Positions 9,651 to 17,756 of a DNA stretch of 64,000 nucleotides are shown here, piece after piece. Position 1 is the stretch's first letter. Each line of letters starts with the position of its first letter. A program made the position numbers and the translations under genes. Source of the stretch: SCGC-AAA076-P13 sp963926355 (GTDB lineage Bacteria; Pseudomonadota; Gammaproteobacteria; Magnimaribacterales; D2472); the NCBI GenBank assembly GCA_963926355.1, contig CAWUWW010000001.1, positions 124,001-188,000 of the forward strand. Reading direction: 5' to 3'. Below the pieces are notes generated by a model. That model saw only the letters and a list, made by a program, of their open reading frames with translations, was not told the origin of the DNA and searched no databases.

Positions 9651-10928
9651 TTATCTAATTCTGGTTGAAGATATATTAAGTTTTTTTCTATACTTAGTTA
9701 TTGTTCTTCTAGCCAAGCTAAAGCCTCTTTTATTAAGCTCTAAAGCAATTTTATTATCACTTTTTGGCTTAGTTTCAATCTTTATAATGCCTTCAATTAA
9801 TTCCATTAATTGAAGAGGGGTGACACTCCTAGTTTTTGAAACAGATGTAACTAACAGTGACTTAAGAGGAATAATACCTTTTGGCGTGTCTATGTATTTT
9901 GATCTCAAAATTCTTGAAACTGTTGAAGGGTGAACGTTTAGCTCACCTGCAACATCTTTATTAGAAAGAGGGTTTATTTTTAGAGGATTATTTCCTAGAA
10001 ATGATATTTGCTTTTTACACACCAGCTCTCCAACTCTTTTAACAGTATCATTTCTTTTTTTTACTGATGATATCAACCATTTAGCATCTTGAATTTTCTC
10101 AGATAGCTCTTTGTTAGGATTCTTTTTTAGCTCATTACTAATTTGGGTTATTAGATCATTATCAATTTTTAATTTTGGAAAATTTTCTGTGACAAAGTTT
10201 ACAAGTATGTCTTTATCCTTTAACTTTATTTTAAGATCGGGAATTATATAATTTGTTCTTTCATAGTTTAGCCCCGGACTAAGATCACAGGACTTAATTT
10301 CATCAACAGCATTGTCTATGTCTTGTTTTGAATAACTTTCTTTAATAAGTTTATTTTTAATAATCTCCAGATCATCAGAGGAGTTTTCAAATAATATCTT
10401 ATTACAAAGATCTTTAATTTCTTCCTTAATCCTTTTTTTAGTAATTTGAATTTTTATACATTCTTTAAAATTTCTATAGCCAACACCTGAAGGCTCAAGC
10501 CTTTGAATTATTTCTATAAGAATTTTTTCAATATCATCATAGGAAGCTTCAAAGCCAAACATCTTCTCAATATCCTGAATTTGCTCGACTAATTGCCCAG
10601 CCTCATCTAAACAGCCTGTTAAGAATAGGGCTATTTTTCTTTCTCTTTCATCAAGACTAAGTTCGTTAATTTGACCTATCAATGATTCTCTCAGGTTTTC
10701 AGAGGCAGCCACATTAAAATCAAAATCATCAGAATTTATATTGTTTGAATCAAAAGTTTCACCCTCTACTATTTCTTTTTCAATAAATGGATTTACTTCA
10801 ATCTCCTTTTCAATTTTTTGTATTAATTCAAATCTTGAAAGCTGGAGAAGGTCAATTGATTTCTTAAGAAGAGGGGTTAGAGATATTTTTTGCTTTTGTT
10901 TAAACTCTTTTACTAGTGAAATTGCCAT
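9651..10928 (-). CDS. rpoN: RNA polymerase sigma-54 factor
   Basis: Sigma-54 recognises -24/-12 promoters and needs AAA+ activators. The 425 residues show region I (KQKISLTPLLKKSIDLLQLS near residue 12, with the usual Q/L-rich helix), an acidic region II, the core-binding domain, the HTH (NKDVAGELNVHPSTVSRILR) and the diagnostic RpoN box ARRTITKYR near the C-terminus. It follows lptB by 5 bp, as in other gammaproteobacteria. The hpf, ptsN and rapZ genes that usually come next are absent. Having sigma-54 in so compact a genome is notable. Confidence 0.96.
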   Translation of the reverse strand: MAISLVKEFKQKQKISLTPLLKKSIDLLQLSRFELIQKIEKEIEVNPFIEKEIVEGETFDSNNINSDDFDFNVAASENLRESLIGQINELSLDERERKIALFLTGCLDEAGQLVEQIQDIEKMFGFEASYDDIEKILIEIIQRLEPSGVGYRNFKECIKIQITKKRIKEEIKDLCNKILFENSSDDLEIIKNKLIKESYSKQDIDNAVDEIKSCDLSPGLNYERTNYIIPDLKIKLKDKDILVNFVTENFPKLKIDNDLITQISNELKKNPNKELSEKIQDAKWLISSVKKRNDTVKRVGELVCKKQISFLGNNPLKINPLSNKDVAGELNVHPSTVSRILRSKYIDTPKGIIPLKSLLVTSVSKTRSVTPLQLMELIEGIIKIETKPKSDNKIALELNKRGFSLARRTITKYRKKLNISSTRIR

Positions 10929-10933
10929 AGTCT

Positions 10934-11647
10934 TTAGCTATACATATTTCCTAAATAGACTTTTTTTACAAGATCATTACTAATCAGCTCTTCTTTAGAG
11001 CCTGTGGCAATAACACTTCCATTATTAATAACTATTGCCTTATGACATATCTCAAGAGCCTCTCTTACATTGTGATCTGTAATTAATATAGCAATATTTT
11101 TTTTTGTAAGTGAAATCAGAACTTGCTTAATTTCTTCAATGGCAATAGGGTCTATTCCGGCAAATGGCTCGTCTAGCAGTATTACTTTTGGATCTGCTGC
11201 AAGCGTCCTTGCAATTTCAACTTTCCTTCTTTGACCTCCAGATAACTGCCTTCCCTTAAGATTAAGTATTTCTGTTAAATTGAATTCATTTATAGATTGA
11301 TCCATAAAAAGAGTAATTTCTTCTTTAGTTTGAAATGAAATCTCTGCCAAGCCATAGAGATTTTCATATACGGTAAGATTCTGAAAAATAGAGGGCTCTT
11401 GAGGCAGATATTTTATTCCTAATTTAGATCTTTTATGCATGGGAAGAGGTGTAATATTTTTATCATCAAAAATAATTTTTCCATAATCACATTTTATTAA
11501 TCCAGCAATTAAGTAGAAGGTAGTGGTTTTCCCTGCGCCATTGGGCCCTAGTAGCCCATTAATAGTACCCGGCTTAATATCAAAACTAATATTATCAACA
11601 ATCTTTTTTGTTTTTATTGATTTTGATATATTTTCTAAAGTAAGCAT
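10934..11647 (-). CDS. lptB: LPS export ABC transporter ATPase LptB
   Basis: LptB powers extraction of LPS from the inner membrane through LptFG. The 237-residue ABC ATPase has Walker A GPNGAGKTTT (about residues 34-43), the Q-loop LPQEPSIFQ, the signature LSGGQRRKVEIAR and Walker B VILLDEPFAGIDP. The LSGGQRRKVEIAR and EPFAGIDPIAI strings are characteristic of LptB rather than of LivF-type ATPases. It is followed by rpoN and preceded by lptA. Confidence 0.97.
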   Translation of the reverse strand: MLTLENISKSIKTKKIVDNISFDIKPGTINGLLGPNGAGKTTTFYLIAGLIKCDYGKIIFDDKNITPLPMHKRSKLGIKYLPQEPSIFQNLTVYENLYGLAEISFQTKEEITLFMDQSINEFNLTEILNLKGRQLSGGQRRKVEIARTLAADPKVILLDEPFAGIDPIAIEEIKQVLISLTKKNIAILITDHNVREALEICHKAIVINNGSVIATGSKEELISNDLVKKVYLGNMYS

Positions 11648-11670
11648 TTTGCTAAGTATTCAATTTGAAA

Positions 11671-12087
11671 TTAATCATCAGAGGATACGGCTCCATTTTG
11701 AGGGTTAAAGATTATAGAGTTAGATGAAATTTTTATATTTTCATAATCCATTGTTGCATTGCCTAGAAGATGAACTTTACTATTGCTATAAAAAATAATC
11801 TTCTCTGCATTCCCATTAAAGTTTTGCTCCTCTGATGTTGATTTAATAAGGGATGGAGTACCTTTCAGAGATACAATTTTTTTAATATTATCATAGAGAG
11901 CAGTATCAGCCTTTATCGTTAGAAACCCGGTTTTTATTTCTACATCATGAAGAAATATTACCTGGCTACTATCTTTTTTAATTTCTACTGACTCAGAATT
12001 AATAATAAGATTATCAAGGAAAGGGTTTGCAGATAGAGCAGATACACAAATTGAAGAAATTAGAAGAGATGTGGCTATTTTATTCAA
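11671..12087 (-). CDS. lptA: Periplasmic LPS bridge protein LptA
   Basis: LptA polymerises into the periplasmic bridge that carries LPS to LptD. It is a 138-residue protein with a Sec signal peptide (cleavage probably after SALSA, about residue 19) and an OstA-type beta-jellyroll: LIINSESVEIKKDSSQVIFLHDV and later GNAEKIIFYSNSKVHLLGNA (the latter typical of OstA/LptA). It begins directly after the kdsD stop with no gap. lptC, normally just upstream, is absent here, so it could have absorbed that role, though it has no membrane anchor and looks like a plain LptA. Confidence 0.88.
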   Translation of the reverse strand: MNKIATSLLISSICVSALSANPFLDNLIINSESVEIKKDSSQVIFLHDVEIKTGFLTIKADTALYDNIKKIVSLKGTPSLIKSTSEEQNFNGNAEKIIFYSNSKVHLLGNATMDYENIKISSNSIIFNPQNGAVSSDD

Positions 12088-13050
12088 CTACAGAATCCTA
12101 GCTTGAATAAGGTCATGCATCGAAAGAACTCCAACATTTTTGTCTCCACTCATAACAATAAGGGTAAATATTTTATTTTTTTCCATGATTTCTGCTGCAT
12201 CTATAGCCAATGTTTTTGAGTCTATGATTTTAAATTTTTTAGTCATAACGTCTTTAATTTTTGTAGAGTTAATATCAACTCTTTCATTTAAACACCTTCT
12301 AAGATCTCCATCTGTAAAGATTCCAACAACTTTAGATTTATTTATAACCAGTGTTATGCCTAAGCCTTTATTTGTTATCTCAAGCAATGCTTCGCTTAGA
12401 AGAGTGTCATCTTTTACTTTTGGTATGTCCGGTCCTTTATGCATTATATGCTGGACTTGAGTAATTAATTTTTTACCTAATTTACCTGCTGGATGTGAGC
12501 TAGCAAAATCATTCTTTGTAAATCCTTTAGATTCTAGCAGCGCTATGGCCAGCGCATCTCCAAATGCAAGTGCGGCAGTTGTTGAGGATGTTGGGGCGAG
12601 ATTAAGAGGGCATGCTTCTATAGTTTTGATAATAATTGGAATATCAGAAGATTTTGAAATTGATGAATTTTTATTACTCGTAAGAGATACTATCTTTGAT
12701 GCAAGTCTTTTCAAAGACGGCAGTATATTAATTATTTCATCAGTCTCTCCAGAGTTTGAAATTAATAAAACAATGTCTTTTTTATCAATCATCCCCATAT
12801 CACCATGAGCGGCTTCAGTCGGATGGATGAAAAAAGATCCAGTACCAGTACTGGAAAGTGTTGCAGATATTTTTTGCCCTATATGTCCAGACTTACCAAC
12901 ACCCATAATCACAAACTTTCCTTCATTAACTATTATTTCCTCACACAGTAATGAGAAGTTTTTATCTAGTTGAGTTGCAAGACTTTTTATAGCATCAGAC
13001 TCTATTTTAAAAGTTCGTTTAGCTGATGCAATATAATTATATTTTTTCAT
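12088..13050 (-). CDS. kdsD: D-arabinose-5-phosphate isomerase
   Basis: KdsD makes arabinose 5-phosphate from ribulose 5-phosphate for Kdo synthesis; the next enzyme, KdsA, is at 44899. The 320 residues contain an SIS domain (VIMGVGKSGHIGQKISATLSSTGTGSFFIHPTEAAHGD, key stretch GKSGHIGQKISATLSSTG) and two CBS domains (about 200-320, with LVINKSKVVGIFTDGDLRR). It is first in the minus-strand lpt-rpoN run and divergent from mlaC over 45 bp. The usual partner kdsC (Kdo-8-P phosphatase) is missing locally. Confidence 0.96.
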   Translation of the reverse strand: MKKYNYIASAKRTFKIESDAIKSLATQLDKNFSLLCEEIIVNEGKFVIMGVGKSGHIGQKISATLSSTGTGSFFIHPTEAAHGDMGMIDKKDIVLLISNSGETDEIINILPSLKRLASKIVSLTSNKNSSISKSSDIPIIIKTIEACPLNLAPTSSTTAALAFGDALAIALLESKGFTKNDFASSHPAGKLGKKLITQVQHIMHKGPDIPKVKDDTLLSEALLEITNKGLGITLVINKSKVVGIFTDGDLRRCLNERVDINSTKIKDVMTKKFKIIDSKTLAIDAAEIMEKNKIFTLIVMSGDKNVGVLSMHDLIQARIL

Positions 13051-13080
13051 AGGTTTGATGAATTTTTATTATGTTTCAAA

Positions 13081-13089
13081 TGCTATAAT
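13081..13089 (+). promoter_or_regulatory. Extended -10 promoter of mlaC, leaderless by spacing
   Basis: TGCTATAAT is a perfect extended -10 element (TGnTATAAT). It ends 6 nt before the mlaC ATG (13096), which puts the expected transcription start on the A of the start codon. No convincing -35 is visible, as is common with extended -10 promoters, and there is no Shine-Dalgarno sequence. Confidence 0.6.
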
Positions 13090-13095
13090 AGAACA

Positions 13096-13725
13096 ATGTT
13101 AGCCTTACTTAAAAATTATTTTTATCTCTCTATTTTATTGCTAAGTTCTTTACCTGTAATTTCAGAAGAAAATCCTTATATTTTTATAGATAATAATGCC
13201 CAGAAAATGGTTCAGGTTCTTATTGAAAATAAAGATTTATTTTCAAAAGATAGAGATGCCTATGAAAATAAAATTAAAGAGATATTTGACCCAATGATCG
13301 ATTTTAGAAGAGTTGCAGCAAGTGTTATGGGTAAAAAATACTATCAAGCCTCTTCAGCGCAGCAAAGAGATAATTTTGTTGCAATTTTTAGAAATTCTTT
13401 ACTAGATACTTATGCTGAAACATTGGCTCAATGGGGAGATCAATCAATAAATACTATTTTCTCAGATGATGAAGACTACTCTGGGATAAAAAGTATTGAG
13501 GTTAAGCAAATACTAGATACCGGAAGCAGTAAATACCCAATCTCGTACAAATTAAGAAAAACTAATAATGAGTGGATGATTGTAAACATAATTATTAATG
13601 GAGTGAATTTAGGATTAACATTTAGAAATCAATTTCAAGCTTTGGCCAATAATAATAACGATAATATTGAGACAATCTTAAGTAATTGGGTGTCTAATGC
13701 TGGAGATGCTGGAATCGATGGATAG
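13096..13725 (+). CDS. mlaC: Periplasmic phospholipid carrier MlaC
   Basis: MlaC shuttles phospholipids between the outer-membrane MlaA complex and the inner-membrane MlaFEDB transporter. The 209 residues have an N-terminal signal peptide (about 1-23) and the Tgt2/MlaC domain with KIKEIFDPMIDFRRVAASVMG, then YYQASSAQQRDNFVAIFRNSL, both strongly conserved in the family. It sits before bolA and murA as in the mla operon of other gammaproteobacteria, but mlaF, mlaE and mlaD, normally between kdsD and mlaC, are not here, nor is mlaB. Its start coincides with a predicted transcription start. Confidence 0.93.
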   Translation: MLALLKNYFYLSILLLSSLPVISEENPYIFIDNNAQKMVQVLIENKDLFSKDRDAYENKIKEIFDPMIDFRRVAASVMGKKYYQASSAQQRDNFVAIFRNSLLDTYAETLAQWGDQSINTIFSDDEDYSGIKSIEVKQILDTGSSKYPISYKLRKTNNEWMIVNIIINGVNLGLTFRNQFQALANNNNDNIETILSNWVSNAGDAGIDG

Positions 13726-13936
13726 AGATGTTGTAAAAAAAATTATCATCAAGGGTATTCCAGATGCAAATTGTTCATTTGATGGAGACTCTTGCAGTTT
13801 TAAGTTAGTTGTTGTCTCCCCATCTTTCAAGGGTACTTCCATAATAGAGCAGCATAAAAAGGTTTTAAACCTTCTTAAGGAAAACTTTCAATCAGGTTCA
13901 TTGCACGCATTAAGTTTGGATACAAGGGTAGAGTAA
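13718..13936 (+). CDS. ibaG: BolA/IbaG family protein
   Basis: This small BolA-fold protein (72 residues from the ATG at 13718) has the family's helix-turn surface: KLVVVSPSFKGTSIIEQHKKV and the closing GSLHALSLDT. BolA proteins pair with monothiol glutaredoxins and act in iron-sulfur handling or as transcription factors. The position between mlaC and murA is that of ibaG (yrbA). Earlier in-frame ATGs at 13697 and 13706 exist; I prefer 13718 because the conserved sequence begins DVVKKII and it gives an 8-nt overlap with mlaC, in keeping with the region. Confidence 0.88.
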   Translation: MDRDVVKKIIIKGIPDANCSFDGDSCSFKLVVVSPSFKGTSIIEQHKKVLNLLKENFQSGSLHALSLDTRVE

Positions 13937-13940
13937 AAAA

Positions 13941-15200
13941 TTGGAAAAATTATTAATCAAAGGCGGAAATCGCTTAAGTGGAACAATTACATGTTCTGGA
14001 GCTAAAAATGCTGCATTGCCTATGATTGCTGCAACTATTTTATCCAAAGACAGTGTAGTTCTTAGAAACCTTCCTTTTCTTCAAGACATAACAACCATGT
14101 TCGAATTGCTTGGCTCTATGGGCGCGCAGATTGTTCTAAATGAAGATATGGATTTTACTATCTCTTCGAATAATCTCTCTGACACAGAGGCAAGATATGA
14201 GTTGGTTAAAACTATGAGAGCTTCAATACTTGTTTTAGGTCCTTTAGTTGCAAGATACGGTAAGGCAAGAATTGCATTGCCTGGGGGCTGCGCAATCGGC
14301 TCTAGGCCTGTTAATTTTCATTTAGATGCCTTAGAGCAGCTTGGTGCAAAAATAGAGCTTAAAAGTGGTTATATTGAAGCAACTGCTGATCGATTGCACG
14401 GAGCAAAGATAAAATTTGATGGCATTACTGTAACCGGGACGGAAAATATAATGATGGCAGCCACCTTAGCAGAAGGTACGACATATTTAACCAACGTAGC
14501 AAAGGAGCCTGAAATAGTAGATTTAGCTGACATGCTTAATGCTATGGGAGCAAACATTAAAGGTGCTGGTTCTGATGAGATTGTTATTGAGGGAGTTGAA
14601 GAGTTAAATGGCACTTCATTTGATATTCCAGCTGATAGGATAGAAGCTGGAACATATCTAGCAGCTGCAGTTGTTACATCTGGGGACGTCTGCATTAAAG
14701 GAATTAACCCAGAGCGATTAATAAAAGTAATAGAGAAACTTGCTGAAACTGGCGCTGAAATAACATGCACTGATAACTCAATATCTTTATCTATGAAGCT
14801 AGACAAGCCGAAGCCAGTTGACATTTCCACAGCCCCTTTCCCTGAATTCCCAACTGATATGCAGGCACAATTTTCTGTCATAAGTGCTAGGGCCAATGGA
14901 ATATCAAATATTTATGAAAATGTTTTTGAGAATAGGTTTATGCATATCCAAGAGCTAAATAGAATGGGTTGTGAAATATCAGTTCAAGGAAATCATGCAA
15001 TAGTAAAAGGTGTAAGCAAGCTTTATGGTGCTGAGGTAATGGCAACAGATTTAAGAGCTTCAGCTAGTTTGATTTTAGCTGGTCTTTGTGCAGATGGAGA
15101 CACTATTGTCGATAGAATTTATCATATTGACAGAGGATATGAGAGGATAGAGGAGAAGCTTAATTATCTAGGAGCAAATATTCTTAGATTGCCAAGTTAA
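13941..15200 (+). CDS. murA: UDP-GlcNAc 1-carboxyvinyltransferase
   Basis: MurA transfers enolpyruvate from PEP to UDP-GlcNAc, the first committed step of peptidoglycan synthesis and the target of fosfomycin. The 419 residues begin with a TTG codon (13941) behind GGTAGAG; the N-terminus KLLIKGGNRLSGTITCSGAKNAALP fits exactly (key run SGAKNAALPMIAA). The catalytic cysteine is present in PGGCAIGSRPVNFH, so fosfomycin sensitivity is expected. The end overlaps convergent degS by 17 bp. Confidence 0.98.
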   Translation: MEKLLIKGGNRLSGTITCSGAKNAALPMIAATILSKDSVVLRNLPFLQDITTMFELLGSMGAQIVLNEDMDFTISSNNLSDTEARYELVKTMRASILVLGPLVARYGKARIALPGGCAIGSRPVNFHLDALEQLGAKIELKSGYIEATADRLHGAKIKFDGITVTGTENIMMAATLAEGTTYLTNVAKEPEIVDLADMLNAMGANIKGAGSDEIVIEGVEELNGTSFDIPADRIEAGTYLAAAVVTSGDVCIKGINPERLIKVIEKLAETGAEITCTDNSISLSMKLDKPKPVDISTAPFPEFPTDMQAQFSVISARANGISNIYENVFENRFMHIQELNRMGCEISVQGNHAIVKGVSKLYGAEVMATDLRASASLILAGLCADGDTIVDRIYHIDRGYERIEEKLNYLGANILRLPS

Positions 15201-16197
15201 TTTCTTCTAGGGCGCTTGTTTTAATCTCTATTACCCTTTTCTCTTTTTTTGTTGTAAAAATATTTAATTTAATAGTATCTCCGGGAGCGGCAAGGCTTAG
15301 AAATTGAGTGAGATTTTTCCATGTTACATTTACATCGTTAACCCCATATATAACATCCCCAATACCCACACCTTTTTTAAATAAAGGTCCCTCATTTTCC
15401 ATTTCAACTATTTGAAGCCCATTTATTAAAAGATTCTGATCAATTTCAAACCTTATCCTGGTAACTCTAAAATTCCCTATCCAAACATTTCTTACTTTGC
15501 CGTATTTAATAATTTCAGAGGCAATTTGAATAACTTTATCAGAAGGAATGGCAAAGCCTATTCCTTGATAAGCGCCTGTTTTAGAAAATATCTTAGTATT
15601 AATTCCTATCAAGTTTCCATTTTCATTAATAAGTGCACCACCAGAATTTCCAGGGTTTATAGCTGCATCAGTTTGGATTAATTCAAGGTAGGGATTGCCA
15701 TAGTCCCTTCCAGTGGCACTAACTATTCCGCTAGAAACTGAAATTCCAATACCATACGGATTGCCAATTGCTAAAACTTTATCACCAATTTTTAAGTTTT
15801 TACTATCAGCAAAATTTATTGGATTTAATATCTCAGTTGTTATTATTTTTAATATTGCTATATCTGAATTTCTATCAGCCCCAATTATTTTTGCGTCATA
15901 CTGGTTTCCATTATTAAGCTTTACAGAAACTTTTTTATTTCTAGAGATAATATGAAGGTTAGTTACTATATAGCCATCTTCAGAAAAAATAACACCAGAA
16001 CCAATTCCATTTGAGTTCGATGAGAGGTTTGTATTGCTGCTATATGATGAAATAGTTACCACTGAGGAAATAGATTTATCAGATGCAGTTACAAATTTGT
16101 TACTATCATTAATAATAAAGAATGTTGAAATAATAGTAATTAAAATAACTAGTAAATAATTAATCTTAAATGTTTGTAAAATTTTTATAATGCCCAT
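15184..16197 (-). CDS. degS: Membrane-anchored HtrA-type serine protease DegS/AlgW
   Basis: DegS-type proteases sense misfolded outer-membrane proteins and start cleavage of the anti-sigma factor RseA. The 337 residues have one N-terminal membrane anchor (about 12-30), a trypsin-like domain with His82 (VTNLHIIS), Asp112 (RNSDIAILK) and Ser185 (NPGNSGGALI), and a single C-terminal PDZ domain (about 235-330). One PDZ plus an anchor indicates DegS/AlgW rather than DegP. Whether sigma-E/RseA exist in this organism cannot be seen here. The start overlaps divergent zapE. Confidence 0.92.
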   Translation of the reverse strand: MGIIKILQTFKINYLLVILITIISTFFIINDSNKFVTASDKSISSVVTISSYSSNTNLSSNSNGIGSGVIFSEDGYIVTNLHIISRNKKVSVKLNNGNQYDAKIIGADRNSDIAILKIITTEILNPINFADSKNLKIGDKVLAIGNPYGIGISVSSGIVSATGRDYGNPYLELIQTDAAINPGNSGGALINENGNLIGINTKIFSKTGAYQGIGFAIPSDKVIQIASEIIKYGKVRNVWIGNFRVTRIRFEIDQNLLINGLQIVEMENEGPLFKKGVGIGDVIYGVNDVNVTWKNLTQFLSLAAPGDTIKLNIFTTKKEKRVIEIKTSALEEINLAI

Positions 16198-17242
16198 GCT
16201 TCAAAATATCATTAACGATCTTAAAAACCAAGGCATAGAAGCAGATCATGCCCAACTTAATTTAATAAAAAATATAGTTGGCGTTCAGGCCAAAAAGAAA
16301 AGTGTACTAGACAGTCTTAGGAGAAAAATAGCAAAGAATAGTTTTTATACTTGGGGAGCGGTAGGTAGAGGAAAAACTATACTATCTGAAACAATCTTAA
16401 AAAATATCGGAACAGGTAAGGATTTTATTTCTTTTCATTATATTGATTTTATGCATATGGCTCACTTAGAATTATCTAAGCTTTCAGGAACTAAAGATCC
16501 ACTTAATAAGATAGCTAAGTCATTAAGTTGTGATTATAAAATGATATTTATAGATGAGTTTCAGGTAGAGGATGTTGCTGATGCAATGATTATCGGCAAT
16601 TTATTAAACCAAGTAATTAAAAATGGATCACAATTATTTCTAACATCAAATGCACATCCTGATGATTTGTACAAAGATGGACTGCAAAGACAAAAATTTA
16701 TGAAATCAATGGCTGGTATAAAAGATAGCTTAAATATTTATGAGCTTAAGGGTTTGGTGGACTATAGAGCTAGGAATATATTTAAATATATCAATAATCC
16801 TGATAACTCTCCCTACAAGAATGAGGATATTTTAGAGTTAATAAAATCTAATTTTAAAAACTATGAGCTTTCCACAAATATTTTAGAAATAAATTCAAGG
16901 AAATTTCGATGTAAATCTAGATCAGAAGATTTCTTGTGGATTTCATTTAACGACTTTTTTAATCAATCAACTGGATCAAAAGATTTTATAGAAATCTCAA
17001 AGAGCTTTGAATGGGTTTTTATAAATGACTTTATAGAATGCGACGACAATCACGCAGACATTATAAGAAGATTTATCTCTTTTATAGACATCATTTATAG
17101 AGAAAATTCTAAAGTAAAATTCTTTTTTGGCAATATTGACTATCTTAATATCTACACAGGAACTAAATTAAAAATTTTATGGGACAGGTGTGTAAGCAGA
17201 TTAACTGAAATGCAAACAATAGAGTATTTAGATAATAGTTAA
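16190..17242 (+). CDS. zapE: Cell-division ATPase ZapE (AFG1-like)
   Basis: ZapE is an AAA+ ATPase that in E. coli joins the Z-ring late in division; the family is related to mitochondrial AFG1. Walker A is GAVGRGKT (residues 56-63), Walker B is MIFIDEFQVED (about 118-128), and the sensor-1 LFLTSNAHPDDLY follows. The 350-residue length is near normal. The zapE-rplM-rpsI order is conserved in gammaproteobacteria. ATGs at 16190 and 16196 are both possible; either overlaps the start of divergent degS, so its promoter probably lies within degS coding sequence. Confidence 0.93.
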   Translation: MPMLQNIINDLKNQGIEADHAQLNLIKNIVGVQAKKKSVLDSLRRKIAKNSFYTWGAVGRGKTILSETILKNIGTGKDFISFHYIDFMHMAHLELSKLSGTKDPLNKIAKSLSCDYKMIFIDEFQVEDVADAMIIGNLLNQVIKNGSQLFLTSNAHPDDLYKDGLQRQKFMKSMAGIKDSLNIYELKGLVDYRARNIFKYINNPDNSPYKNEDILELIKSNFKNYELSTNILEINSRKFRCKSRSEDFLWISFNDFFNQSTGSKDFIEISKSFEWVFINDFIECDDNHADIIRRFISFIDIIYRENSKVKFFFGNIDYLNIYTGTKLKILWDRCVSRLTEMQTIEYLDNS

Positions 17243-17269
17243 AATTTTTAATTTAAATGCACTTAAATA

Positions 17270-17298
17270 TTGCTAATTTTCCCTCTAAACATTAATAT
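17270..17298 (+). promoter_or_regulatory. Predicted sigma-70-type promoter of rplM-rpsI
   Basis: TTGCTA (17270-17275), a 17-bp spacer and TAATAT (17293-17298) form a plausible promoter in the 73-bp gap after zapE. The expected start near 17305 would leave a leader of only 11-17 nt with no clear Shine-Dalgarno sequence before rplM. Confidence 0.45.
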
Positions 17299-17315
17299 TC
17301 GCATCTTACAAAAAT

Positions 17316-17756
17316 ATGATTATGAAAACGTTCTCACTAAAAAAAGAAAATGTCGAAAGACAATGGTATGTTGTTGACGCTTCAGACAAGGTTCTGGGCA
17401 GGCTAGCAACTAAAATAGCATCTAGAATTAGAGGTAAAGATAAGCCTACTTTTACTCCCCACACTGATGGCGGAGACTACGTTATTGTTATTAACGCAGA
17501 AAAAATAAAAGTTACAGGTCAAAAATTTACTGATAAAAAATATTACACCCATTCACTTTATCCTGGTGGGCTTAAGACTAGAACTTTCAAGGAAATGAAT
17601 GAAAGATTTCCAGAAAGAATTATTGAAGAAGCTGTTAAAGGAATGCTTCCTAAAAATAAGTTAGGAAAATCCATGATTCAAAAATTAAAAGTATTTAGTG
17701 GTGCAGAGCATGAGCATGAATCACAACAACCTATAGAATGGAACCCAACAATATGA
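17316..17756 (+). CDS. rplM: 50S ribosomal protein L13
   Basis: L13 is an early-assembly protein of the large subunit. The 146 residues match the family throughout: RQWYVVDASDKVLGRLATKIA, TPHTDGGDYVIVINAEKIKVTG, RIIEEAVKGMLPKNKLG and the AEHEHESQQP tail. The true start may be the second in-frame ATG at 17322 (MKTFSLKK), which matches the usual N-terminus better. The stop overlaps the rpsI start as ATGA. Confidence 0.97.
   Translation: MIMKTFSLKKENVERQWYVVDASDKVLGRLATKIASRIRGKDKPTFTPHTDGGDYVIVINAEKIKVTGQKFTDKKYYTHSLYPGGLKTRTFKEMNERFPERIIEEAVKGMLPKNKLGKSMIQKLKVFSGAEHEHESQQPIEWNPTI

Noticed and set aside
13941..13943. TTG start of murA as a sign of a broken gene
   Set aside because: The protein is complete and a ribosome-binding site is present; GTG and TTG starts are used elsewhere here (mreB, lpoA, the PDDEXK gene).
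14369..14896. 175-codon open frame on the minus strand inside murA
   Set aside because: Antisense shadow of a strongly conserved gene, Ser/Ala-rich by codon mirroring, no family motif.
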